DNA of 27,500 nucleotides from Chrysomallon squamiferum (Eukaryota > Mollusca > Gastropoda > Neomphalida > Peltospiridae): the NCBI GenBank assembly GCA_012295275.1, contig CM022678.1, positions 794,394-821,893 of the forward strand. Reading direction: 5' to 3'. This document shows positions 17,484 through 26,420 of this stretch, one piece after another. The translations under genes were made by a program, and so were the position numbers. Below the pieces are notes generated by a model, which saw only the letters and a list, made by a program, of their open reading frames with translations, had not been told where the DNA came from and made no database searches. Position 1 is the first letter of the stretch. Every line of letters starts with the position of its first letter.

Positions 17484-18015
17484 GAAGTCAACAATCACGT
17501 GAAAACTGGCTAATTCAGTAAGGTGAGAAGTCTACAAACACGTGAACACTGGGTGACTGACTCAGTAACGTGAGAAGTCTACAATCACGTGAAAACTGGG
17601 TGACTCAGTAACGTGAGAAGTCTGCAAACACGTGAAAACTGGGTGACTAGGTAACGTGAGAAGTCTATAAACACGTGAACACTGGGTGACTGACTCAGTA
17701 ACGTGAGAAGTCTACAAACACGTGAACACTGGGTGATTGACTCAGTAACGTGAGAAGTCTACAAACACGTGAACACTGGGTGATTCACTCAGTAACGTGA
17801 GAAGTCTACAAACACGTGAACACTGGGTGACTGGCTCAGTAACGTGAAAAGTCTACGAACACGTGTACACTGGGTGATTCAGTAATGTGAGAAGTCCAAA
17901 CAAAAACACGTAACGAAAACAAACACGTGAACACTGGGTGACTGACTCGGTAACGTGAGAAGTCTACAAACACGTGAGCGCTGGGTGACTGACTCAGTAA
18001 CGTGAGAAGTCCACA
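17484..18015 (-). repeat. 47-bp minisatellite overlapping the stop codon of receptor B, about 11-12 copies
   Basis: Unit GTAACGTGAGAAGTCTACAA followed by ACACGTGAACACTGGGTGACTGACTCA (47 bases), with 43-base variants lacking one TGAC. Nearly every copy has a CACGTG palindrome. The copy nearest the gene contains the last codons and the TGA of receptor B (17994-17996). Confidence 0.93.
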
Positions 18016-19184
18016 AAGACGAGCAGAGACGAGAGAGAAAGTGAGACGAACAAAACAAACATGATCCGATCAGATCTCGGAAACGAGGTTTTCCTGTTTC
18101 CTTCATCGGCGTAGAAGTCTCCGTCAAGATTCGATCCCGCCGATCCCAGCTTGCTGAGCTTGATCAGATGCTGCACGTGCTTGTGCGGCGGGTCGGCCCT
18201 CACCGAGCAGTGGTGCACGTTCAGCATGTAGATGGTGACGAGTATGGACAGACAACTCTGCGTGACGACCAGCAGCAGGTAGAGAGTCAGCCTGGACACC
18301 GAGTCCGACTTGGGCATCGTGCTGTAGACGAAGTTGAGGAACATGGCGTACGAGATGAGGATGGACACGAGGTAGGAGATGTGTTCTCCGGACTCCGGGG
18401 GCAGGAGGAACACGCACGCGTTCATGAGGGAGAGGATTCCTATGGGGCAGAGGATGCTGAGGACGTAGAAGGAGCTATAGCGCTTGAGCTTGAAGCGGAT
18501 GACGACGGTGTCGAGCTGCAGGACGGTGGAGAACATGGACTGGTTGTGGCGTCGGTTCAGCAGGCGGATGTCCAGCAGCTTCCACTCGTTGCTCTCGAGG
18601 AAGTAGTCCGTCTTGTTGACGTGGGCGCGCTCGGCGAAGAGGTGGTACGTGCCCAGCGGGAACAGCAGCGCCTCGCACACCTGCTCGTCGAAGGGGAAGA
18701 ACGCCGTGTCGATGTGGCAGCTCGTCCTGAACGTGTCCACGTACATCGTCGAGACGTAGCCGTTGTGGTCGACGACGGCGTCTTTGGCGATCGTGCTGTG
18801 CAGATTGTCGATGCTGTTGGTGATGGTGAGCGTCGGCGTCCACAGCTTGTCGGAGCTGACGAAGACGAAGTGGTTGTTGTTGTAGTCCGCCGGGTCCCAG
18901 TGGGTGTTGGGGTCTTTCCAGCAGGCGAGAATGTTTCCAGAGAAAGACAGAACCTGCTTCCCTTCGTCCAGGCCAATCAGAGACACGGGGATGAAGTTGA
19001 TTGTGACGTTGTACACAGACACGGCGTCGCCTCGGATGTCCACCCTCTGTTCTGACGTTATGTGCTCCAGCAACTCGTCCAGCTTCGTCCTGTTAGAACG
19101 AGTTCCTGCTGTGACGTAGAGCTGCAACAGTATGACGTACAGCTGTAGTACCGTGACGTACAGAACGTGTGCAAAGTGAACCAT
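17994..19184 (-). CDS. Cys-loop ligand-gated ion channel, chemotactile-receptor-like (receptor B, intronless)
   Basis: A complete 396-residue subunit in one exon. The ATG at 19184 is the first ATG of the frame, has A at -3 and G at +4, and starts a hydrophobic leader with an internal LQLYV repeat. The Cys-loop is C156-C170 with FFPFDEQ; M1 at about 239-262, M2 at 267-288, M3 at 297-323, M4 at 373-392. M2 has His at the 0' position (GEHISYL) where A, C and nicotinic subunits have Lys. The aromatic box is missing: Asn in loop D, Thr in loop A (WTPTLTITN), no Trp after the Cys-loop, and no Cys pair in loop C. The M3-M4 loop is about 48 residues. The C-terminus reads VDFSRY where its relatives stop after KF; these extra residues come from the minisatellite. 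It lies in tandem with receptor C. Ligand unknown. Confidence 0.9.
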   Translation of the reverse strand: MVHFAHVLYVTVLQLYVILLQLYVTAGTRSNRTKLDELLEHITSEQRVDIRGDAVSVYNVTINFIPVSLIGLDEGKQVLSFSGNILACWKDPNTHWDPADYNNNHFVFVSSDKLWTPTLTITNSIDNLHSTIAKDAVVDHNGYVSTMYVDTFRTSCHIDTAFFPFDEQVCEALLFPLGTYHLFAERAHVNKTDYFLESNEWKLLDIRLLNRRHNQSMFSTVLQLDTVVIRFKLKRYSSFYVLSILCPIGILSLMNACVFLLPPESGEHISYLVSILISYAMFLNFVYSTMPKSDSVSRLTLYLLLVVTQSCLSILVTIYMLNVHHCSVRADPPHKHVQHLIKLSKLGSAGSNLDGDFYADEGNRKTSFPRSDRIMFVLFVSLSLSSLLVFVDFSRY

Positions 19185-20019
19185 TGTGTCACGTGATATC
19201 AAGTATTTTTCAGCTGACAAGCTGGTGTTACATAAACATATTAAGAAAGAGCAAATGAAACATTTGTATCTGAAACAAATAATCTGTATGTTATATTATG
19301 TAATTTTTCTTTCTTCTGCTCTTGAGCTATGTCCAGTAACAGACATAAACAAACAACGTTTATCTTCTGGAATGAAATTTCAAACAAATAAAAATTAAAT
19401 TAAAAAATCTGTTACACGTGAATGTATCGAATTATTCCTAATTGAAATTTTGTACCGTTTTGTTTATCCCTTGAACAATATGTATTAGAATTTATTCCCA
19501 GGAATGTTTTCATTTTTTTCTTCGAGGTGCAATTGGTTTAGCTTCACCTACACTGAACATTAAAGTATTTCTGTTTGCTGTAAAGTAACTGGGAAATTTT
19601 CTCTGTTCCTATATTAAAATTTTACGTTGTTTTGTCGTAATAATTTTCTGCAGACAGAAATAACATCCGTGTTTTCTCCTTCCAACACAAGTATGTTTGC
19701 AGTCATTGCACTCTTCACATAACAGTTAAATTCTTGTTCACAAATTATTTTTATTCTCTTCACAAAAACAGTGTCTTTGTCTCCTAAGACTGAAATTATT
19801 TCTGCTAATTGCGTTTAAACCACAGTAGTTGTAAACACTATAATGACAGAGTTACACCAGATTTGTGTCTTACAGAATCTGTGAACAACATTCCAGATGT
19901 CAGAAAATGTGATAACTGTCGTGATGGACGCCTGTTCTAAAAGCACGTTCAGATCAGCAGACACAGAGACACAGAGACACAGAGACGCCAGTGAATGTCT
20001 GCTAAAACAAAGGGCCAGG

Positions 20020-20047
20020 CTTTTATACACGAACCAATCTGACGTCA
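20020..20047 (-). promoter_or_regulatory. compact promoter (CRE, CCAAT, TATA) reading toward receptor B
   Basis: On the minus strand a perfect cAMP-response palindrome TGACGTCA (20047-20040) is followed by ATTGG (an inverted CCAAT box, 20038-20034) and TATAAAAG (20027-20020). This predicts transcription from about 19995 toward lower coordinates. The next gene in that direction is receptor B, whose ATG lies about 810 bases on, so a long or spliced 5' UTR would be needed. Confidence 0.5.
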
Positions 20048-20771
20048 TAACTCTATAAGTGTTACTATTAGAAACAAAACATAGAGCAAGAACGAAAATA
20101 AAATAAAATGCACGGAATTTTTTTTTTTTTAATTTAGAAATGGATATTGATTTTATCTACAGTGTTTTCTGTTTAGTTTAATCTTCGTGTAATTCTTGAT
20201 GTGGAAATTTATTTCTGAAACTTCAGCCGTGTTCAGTGACATTACAAGCAGAGATCAGCTTGATGTTTAGATAAGTAAGTTGTCCATTAGTGTAAACCTC
20301 CGTGATGACCAGCGTTTTGAAAACACTGATTTCTTCATTGTTCTCAGTCTCGGGCGGTTGCGTGGGTAAAAACATGTCACAGATTTTCTGTAGTCTGTTT
20401 TACATCGCATCAGATCTGTGACAAGTGTCGTAAATCAGAAAAAATGTATTTATTTATTTATTTTTCTGATAAAACCATTTGCATCATGATGTTACGAGCA
20501 GGTATTCTACCATTACTTTGCATATAACAGATAAATAATAATATTATTATTATTTTTTTTTTTTTAAAGCGTAATGTTCAGTAGCAGACTAGAAAAGCAC
20601 AGAGAATAGTCATAAAACATAAAACTCACCAGAATTTTATATCACATGCTACTGTACATGTATCAGCGAAAATATAGCTAATATTAAGCTGTTGCCATAG
20701 TTACAACATTAAACTAACGACCACGTCATGACTGCTTTTTATAGCTGATGTAATAAAATATGAAAATGTTA

Positions 20772-20773
<2 letters not shown>

Positions 20774-20811
<38 letters not shown>
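20774..20811 (-). repeat. (AAT)n microsatellite
   Basis: Thirteen or so AAT units ten bases beyond the stop codon of receptor C, inside its 3' UTR. Confidence 0.95.
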
Positions 20812-20812
<1 letters not shown>

Positions 20813-20820
20813 ACAACTTG

Positions 20821-21966
20821 TTAAAATTTAATAAACACAAGTGGAGAGACAATGGCTAGAGAGAAGAAAAGAGCAAACATGAGACGATCGAATTTGACGG
20901 CTTCCCGAGAGTTTGTTATCTTCCCATCTTCCTGCGCGTCCGCGGCGTCGGAAGAGTTGTCTACCTTGAGTGGATGGATCCTGACTGAATCGTGTTTCCG
21001 TGGCGCTGTGGCGTCTGCCGTCCTGTAGAAGACGTTCAGGAAGTGGATGGTGATGACGATGGACAACGCGCTCTGTGACACGACCAGCAGCAGGTAGAGA
21101 GTCAGTCTGGACAGCGAGTCCGACTTGGGCATCGTGCTGTACACGAAGTTGAGGAACATGGCGTACGAGACGAAGATCGACACAAGAAACGAGATCTTCT
21201 CCCCCGACTGGACGGGCAGGAGGAAGACGAAGGCGTTCATCACGGAGAGGATTCCTATAGGAGCCAGGATGCTTGTCACGTAGAACGAAACGTAGCGCTT
21301 CAGCCTGAATCGAATGGCGACCGGCTTCACGGGGAAGTCGGAGCTGAGCATCTTGAGGACGTAGGTTCTCTGCTGCAGACTGACGCTGAGCAGCTGCCAC
21401 TCGTTGCTGGAGAAGAAGAAGTCCGGGAGCCTGATGTCCAGCTCCTCCGCGAAGAAGTGGTAGGGTCCGTTAGGAAACAGCAGCACGTCGCACGTCTGCT
21501 CGTCGAACGGGAAGAAATGCGTGTCCAGCTGGCAGCTCGTTTTGTACGTGTCCGCGTAAACGGTGTTGATGTTGCCGTGGGCGTCGATGAAAGCCTCCTC
21601 CTTCATCGTCGTAGCTATCTTGTCGACAGAGTTTGTCGCCGACAGCGTTGGCGTCCACATGAGGTCGGTGCTCATGGCGACGGCGTAGACGTTGTCGTAG
21701 TCGCGCGGGTCCCAGGAGATCCTCGGGTCCCGCCACGCTGCGATGATCAAACCCGAGAAGGAAAAAATCTGAGTCGCCTCGTCCAGGCCTATCACAGCCA
21801 CGGGCACGAAGTCGATGGTGATGTTGTACAACGTCGTGGCGATGTTCCGGATGTACATTCTCTGGCTGGCGACGATGTGGTTTTTCAGCCTGTCCAAGAC
21901 GTCCGACGTGTTCGTGCTGCACGCGCACACAGAAAACAGCAAACACAGAAACAACACTCGCGTCAT
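20821..21966 (-). CDS. Cys-loop ligand-gated ion channel, chemotactile-receptor-like (receptor C, intronless)
   Basis: A complete 381-residue subunit in one exon, ending in TAA at 20823-20821. ATG 21966 is the first ATG in frame and opens a signal peptide (about residues 1-16, LFLCLLFSVCAC). The Cys-loop is C145-C159 with FFPFDEQ. M1 is at about 227-251, M2 at 256-277, M3 at 287-313, M4 at 361-380. M2 is EKISFLVSIFVSYAMF, with Val at the 9' gate where nicotinic subunits have Leu. As in A and B, the ligand residues of nicotinic receptors are gone: Leu in loop D, Thr in loop A (WTPTLSATN), PNGPY after the Cys-loop, and no Cys pair in loop C. The M3-M4 loop is about 47 residues and acidic (DAADAQED); the protein stops at IKF after M4. 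N-glycosylation sequons occur near the N-terminus. It is in tandem with receptor B; function is inferred from the family. Confidence 0.9.
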   Translation of the reverse strand: MTRVLFLCLLFSVCACSTNTSDVLDRLKNHIVASQRMYIRNIATTLYNITIDFVPVAVIGLDEATQIFSFSGLIIAAWRDPRISWDPRDYDNVYAVAMSTDLMWTPTLSATNSVDKIATTMKEEAFIDAHGNINTVYADTYKTSCQLDTHFFPFDEQTCDVLLFPNGPYHFFAEELDIRLPDFFFSSNEWQLLSVSLQQRTYVLKMLSSDFPVKPVAIRFRLKRYVSFYVTSILAPIGILSVMNAFVFLLPVQSGEKISFLVSIFVSYAMFLNFVYSTMPKSDSLSRLTLYLLLVVSQSALSIVITIHFLNVFYRTADATAPRKHDSVRIHPLKVDNSSDAADAQEDGKITNSREAVKFDRLMFALFFSLAIVSPLVFIKF

Positions 21967-22044
21967 CTCTGTCACTGAGCAGACGACTACACGTGACGAC
22001 GTTGTAATACGTTTTAATAGGTTTCTGACAGTTTCTAGATCGTT

Positions 22045-22290
22045 TTCACTTAGTTTTTCTTAGTAGTCACTTAGTTTTCACTTAGTTTCTTCTTAGTAGT
22101 CACTTAGTTTTCACTTAGTTTCTTCTTAGTAGTCACTTAGTTTTCACTTAGTTTCTTCTTAGTAGTCACTTAGTTTTTACTATTTTTCTCTTGGTTTCTT
22201 CTTAGATTTCAATTAGTTTGAACTTAGTTTTCACTTTGTTTCTTCTTACTTTTCACTAATTTTCTTCTTAGTATTCACTTAGTGTCTTCC
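22045..22290 (-). repeat. 33-bp minisatellite in the 5' flank of receptor C
   Basis: Unit TTAGTAGTCACTTAGTTTTC followed by ACTTAGTTTCTTC (33 bases). About three and a half near-perfect copies (22058-22175) are followed by degenerate ones. It starts about 80 bases upstream of the receptor C ATG, where promoter elements would be expected. Confidence 0.9.
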
Positions 22291-23067
22291 GCTTCTTATT
22301 AACACAGGTAGAGTCAAGTGGGATCTCTGCTGATTCTGTGATGTAGTCAAAACGTCGACGTGTCTGCTGGTTGCGGAACTGAACTAACATCTCTCTGTGT
22401 GTGATAAAAACACGTTTCACACAGCTGTCAGAGTTATTAACAGTGTTTACAACAACTGACATCGTGTTTACACTGTTTAATAACATCCAATACACAAACA
22501 CTGCTTTAGTGATTACCCAGTGGTGAAGAAAACACAGTTTTTTTATTTATTAACAACGATTATTTCTCTCAAATGAAAACTCATTATACACTTCAAGACA
22601 ATGATGGAAACTAAAACAAAAAGAGAGGAACAAAAAATGTGTTGTTTTTTTTTGTTGTTTTTTTCTTTTCACTATATATTAAAAGCAATTTGCGACCCAT
22701 TTGGTCTGTACGTACACTATAATATATACCTTTTACCACACATCTCACAGACAGTAATGACTTCTGTCTATTAAAGATTACTATGAACACAGACTGCTGT
22801 ATGTATTATACTAGTCAAAACACCCAGGTTGACGCGTGCAGTTACAGAGTGGAACGTTTGTCCTTGTGTTGTGTGAGCCATAAACAAAACAAAGGAAACA
22901 CTTAAAAATGCGAACAGTAAAACGAATTAGCATTAACGCAACTGCTGCAAACTGGGTTTTGTTTTTACGACAGAAATCGTGTTAAACTTGATGTAACAAA
23001 CGATTGCGCTCTGAAGAAAATCACTGGTTCTGATAACGTGTCTGACGCTGGAGATTACAAAACGTAT

Positions 23068-23405
23068 TGTTACAGTCCAGTACAGAGATGAATGTACAGA
23101 GGTTTAATGTGTGTTTTTGTATAGAGGTTTAATGTGTTTTTGTCTGAATGTATAGAGGTTTAATGTGTGTTTTGTCTGAGTGTTAGTTAGAGTACAGTAC
23201 AGAGATGAACATTAACAAGTAAACACACAGTACAAGTTTTGTTTAAAACGTCGAACTGTGATCTCAGTCAAATGGTCATTAAACTCTCTGTATCTCTGTG
23301 TTTTTGTATAGAGGTCTGTTTTTGTCTGAGTGTGTGGTAATGTTAGAGTCAGAGATGAATCTCTCTTTTGTCTCTCTCTGTTAGAGTACAGTACAGAGAT
23401 GAACT
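23068..23405 (+). repeat. interleaved tandem duplications
   Basis: Two modules recur: AGAGTACAGTACAGAGATGAA (near 23075, 23188, 23346 with a deletion, and 23386) and TGTATAGAGGTTTAATGTGT (three copies at about 23092-23180, with a relative near 23306). Confidence 0.8.
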
Positions 23406-23410
23406 CTCTC

Positions 23411-23452
<42 letters not shown>

Positions 23453-23580
23453 CTCTCTCTCTCTCTCTCTCTCTCTGTATCAGTGTACGTGTGTGTGTGT
23501 ACTTATGAATGTATGCATGCATGGACGGGAGGGAAGGATAGATAGATGGATGGATGGATGGATGGATGGACGGATGGATC
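23406..23580 (+). repeat. (TC)n and (GGAT)n microsatellites
   Basis: TC tracts at about 23414-23476, then GATG/GGAT units at about 23535-23578. Confidence 0.93.
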
Positions 23581-23817
23581 AATGCACATACTTATCTCTG
23601 CATGTATTTATATGCGTTTTTATATATGTATGTATTATGTATGTTCGTACGAATGTACGTATGTGTGTAATAAGGATTTTTATTATTCTGTCTTATTTAC
23701 GTCTGTTTACACTCTATATGTATGTATTGTTTTATTGTTTCAGTGATTCATTCGTCCTAAAATATAAGTGTAATAATATTATCAGAATACAGCGCAACTG
23801 ATGAAAGTGATGACGAC

Positions 23818-23895
23818 AATGATTATGTTGATGGTGATGATGATGATGATGATGATGGTGATAATGATGCTGACAATAATGATGGTGGTGGTCAT
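23818..23895 (+). repeat. (GAT)n imperfect tract
   Basis: GATGATGAT with GGT and AAT variants, just beyond the stop of the minus-strand gene. Confidence 0.88.
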
Positions 23896-23932
23896 GATGA
23901 TAAAAAAACAGACAAGTAAATTGATTCAGATT

Positions 23933-23938
23933 TTTATT
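23933..23938 (-). terminator. poly(A) signal overlapping the stop codon
   Basis: Minus-strand AATAAA formed by the last Lys codon and the TAA stop of the small membrane protein. It would imply an extremely short 3' UTR; chance is possible in such AT-rich DNA. Confidence 0.35.
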
Positions 23939-24449
23939 TTGCGACATCAAGAGGACGTTTGACAGGTTTGCTGATGCTGCTGTTGTAGCTGCTGCTGCTT
24001 CCAGCCAAGGGTCGCCTGGCGAGGCAGTGATTGCGTGGACGTGGTGGTTTGTTCTCCTGCGACAGCGTCGTGGTGCTGAGGAAGGCGACGGCTTTGAACA
24101 TGTCTTTCTGCGGCTTCGTGATCCTGCTCCTCTTCTCCGCCTGCGCTGTGGCCGTCAGCACGGACCTCACCAGACCCTGTCGCAGTGCGGCGTGCACGTT
24201 GCTCTTGCCTTCGTTGACGTTGTCGCCGCAGGCGTGTTGTTTTCGCCACTGCACGTCTGTCTGGCGCGCGGGACTCGGCGGCTTTTCACAACTGCTTTTT
24301 CCTTTCTGGTTTTTGTACTGCGCGTACAGCGCGAACGTGATAGTGACTAGCAGCAGCGTGATCGCCGTCAGAAACACCATCACAGCAGCTACCACGACAT
24401 CTGAGATCTCTAAGTTTAAAGGTGCTGCCCACTGCAGAAACCAAAGCAT
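23934..24449 (-). CDS. small single-span membrane protein, probably a terminal exon
   Basis: A 171-residue open frame with coding-like composition (GC-rich against AT-rich flanks). A hydrophobic helix at about residues 18-43 is followed by a basic, Ser/Lys/Arg-rich tail of about 128 residues, so a type I or III topology with a cytosolic tail is likely. I do not recognise the family. TTTTTTTATAG, a good 3' splice site, lies directly before the first ATG (24449). The piece may therefore be a 3' terminal exon whose extracellular part is encoded further upstream on the minus strand. In that case the start is uncertain, and the reading may enter at the CTGCAG acceptor a few codons later. AATAAA on the minus strand (23938-23933) overlaps the stop codon. 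It is head to head with the gene at 26907. Confidence 0.6.
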   Translation of the reverse strand: MLWFLQWAAPLNLEISDVVVAAVMVFLTAITLLLVTITFALYAQYKNQKGKSSCEKPPSPARQTDVQWRKQHACGDNVNEGKSNVHAALRQGLVRSVLTATAQAEKRSRITKPQKDMFKAVAFLSTTTLSQENKPPRPRNHCLARRPLAGSSSSYNSSISKPVKRPLDVAK

Positions 24450-24524
24450 CTATAAAAAAAAGTAATAATAAAAATATAAATAAAATAAAATAAAATAAAA
24501 CAAAACAAACAAATAAATAATACA

Positions 24525-24531
<7 letters not shown>

Positions 24532-24557
<26 letters not shown>
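24532..24557 (-). repeat. (AAT)n microsatellite
   Basis: About nine AAT units. Confidence 0.95.
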
Positions 24558-24558
<1 letters not shown>

Positions 24559-25480
24559 TTAAATTAAGAAATTTTGTAAATTAGCTTAAAGATGTTCTTT
24601 TAAAAGTAATATTTATCAAATTCCTTCTTCTTTTTTTCTAATTATTAAAAAAATAATAATAATAGTTTTTATTTATAAAAATATTTGTAAAACTAGTAAT
24701 ATGCTAAGTGTACTGACGTCGTTGAAAATTTTGCACCAGATCAAATAAAGAAGCAACCGTTTGAAGACTAGAATAGTTACGACATCTGTTTCCAGCTTAA
24801 TCGTCACTATTTTCAGATTAAAGAAAATGTCTGAGACATAGAACCAACAACCTCACAGAAATGATGTAACCTGCACACTTACCTTGGGTTTATTTTAACA
24901 GAAGAAAAAAAAACTGAGAGAAAAACAATACTATGGACGAGCTTGAATCATGTTGAATTTGTGTTGTTTAATTATGACGTCACTCAAAATATATGACGTC
25001 ATACACCCATAACTTATTATTGTGAATATAAACTTTACAATATCTATGTTACTACTGCGACTACAACTACTATTACAACACCCTGTATTTCTACAGCATC
25101 AATTATTACTACAACTGCTACATTACTAATATTAACACTGCTTCTAACAACACAACTGGCGACAACTAAGCAGATATTTACGTTCAGTATATAAATCATT
25201 TATTTGTTATTGCTACAGTGAAAATAATAATAATAATAATAATAAAAAAATACTCCGATTCCGGATCAATAGTCAAAGCTAAGAGTTTCTCAGGCCTGTG
25301 TGTTTATTAGGACTGGAATCGAGAATGTAGCTACTTTGTAAAGAGACCAACAAAGAAAGCTTAGTAACCACAGACTTTTCATAAATATCCGCACAATTAA
25401 AACTCACTGGTACAAGTTAGAACTGCGCATACTGAGCTGTACACAGCTTAACTGCGTAAACACCTCCTTGGCAGTTCCAC

Positions 25481-25495
25481 TTATTTATTTATTAC

Positions 25496-25534
<39 letters not shown>

Positions 25535-25590
25535 TTACTTATTTATTTATTTACTTACTTATTTATTATTTATTTATTATTTTTTATTTG
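25481..25590 (+). repeat. (TTTA)n microsatellite
   Basis: TTTA/TTAC tetranucleotide tract, about 25 units, with sporadic ACTT interruptions. Confidence 0.93.
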
Positions 25591-26129
25591 TTTGGTTATT
25601 TGTTTGTTTGTGTATTTATTCGCTTATTGTAATATTAATAATTATTATTGTTGTTATTATTAATATATTATCATCATCATTACAGTAGGAGTAGTAGTAG
25701 TAGTCGCAGTAGTTAAAGCAGCAGTAATAACAGAAACAATAGTTACATTATCATTTATTTACACAACATGTTTAATTACAAATAAACAAGAAATCAATCA
25801 TGTGTGAAATGTGATATGTAAAAATAATATTTCTATGCGTGCTGCGAGGCGTGAGGGACAAAGGCCACTGACCTTGGCGTATCGATTCGGTGACCAATAA
25901 CAGATCAGTATTGATCACAAAGCACGAGCTACTCGCAGCGTGATATCATTGACACACTTTGTACGTGTTGTTCAAGTTTACCTCGAGGTGAGATACTCGA
26001 TTTTACTGAACCTCGGTTGTTTTGTGAACTTAACTTACCTGGATTTGTGATATGAAATGTTTGCGTGTATAAAAGTTTATTTGATAAAACGTAAGATATA
26101 CAGTTCTCTTGTGAAAGGTAAGTCAAAGT

Positions 26130-26420
26130 ATTTCTTACACACACACACACACATACACACATAGACACACAAAAATACACACACAAAAACACACACACAC
26201 ATATATACATAGACACACACAAAAACACACACACACATATATATATAGACACACACACATATACATAGATACACACAAACACACACAAACACATATACAC
26301 ATGATACAGGCAAACGCGTATATATGTGTGTGTGTGTGTGTGTATATATACACAAAAACACACACATATATACATACATATACAAATATACGCACAAACA
26401 CACACAAAACGCATGTACAT
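26130..26420 (+). repeat. compound (CA)n / (CACATA)n tract
   Basis: CACACA runs with ATATAT, AAAA and one reversed TGTGTG block (26324-26342). The reversed block can pair with the CA runs as an inverted repeat. Open frames across it are low-complexity artefacts. Confidence 0.93.

Larger units (their letters stand above)
19221..20820. other. non-coding DNA between receptors B and C
   Basis: AT-rich DNA holding the compact promoter at 20020-20047, an ACAGAGAC triplet repeat near 19970 and an AAT tract (20774-20811) just beyond the receptor C stop. I see no other gene. Confidence 0.6.
21967..23933. other. non-coding DNA between receptor C and the small membrane protein
   Basis: Contains the 33-bp minisatellite, a set of tandem duplications (23068-23405), a TC tract, a GGAT tract and a GAT tract. 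The receptor C promoter should lie at the left end. A CACGTG box (22001-22006 region) and TATTAAAA (minus strand, near 22019-22012) are visible, but no convincing TATA box. Confidence 0.5.

Noticed and set aside
17484-18015. CRISPR-like array (regular repeats with spacers)
   Set aside because: The whole unit is repeated head to tail with no unique spacers and the genome is eukaryotic, so this is a minisatellite.
18168-19055. Plus-strand open frame of 295 codons
   Set aside because: It is antisense to receptor B, whose GC-rich codons leave the opposite frame free of stops. It shows no domain, while the minus-strand reading is a clear receptor.
14219-21966. Receptors as processed pseudogenes
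   Set aside because: The lack of introns suggests an ancient retrocopy origin, but all three frames are intact with complete signal peptides, membrane segments and conserved motifs. There is no poly(A) remnant at the 3' ends, and at least A has its own TATA box.
21457-21978. Plus-strand open frame of 173 codons
   Set aside because: Antisense shadow of the ectodomain of receptor C.
22268-22501. Minus-strand open frame of 77 codons upstream of receptor C
   Set aside because: Considered as an upstream exon of receptor C, but the receptor has a complete signal peptide and start of its own, and no donor in frame supports a join.
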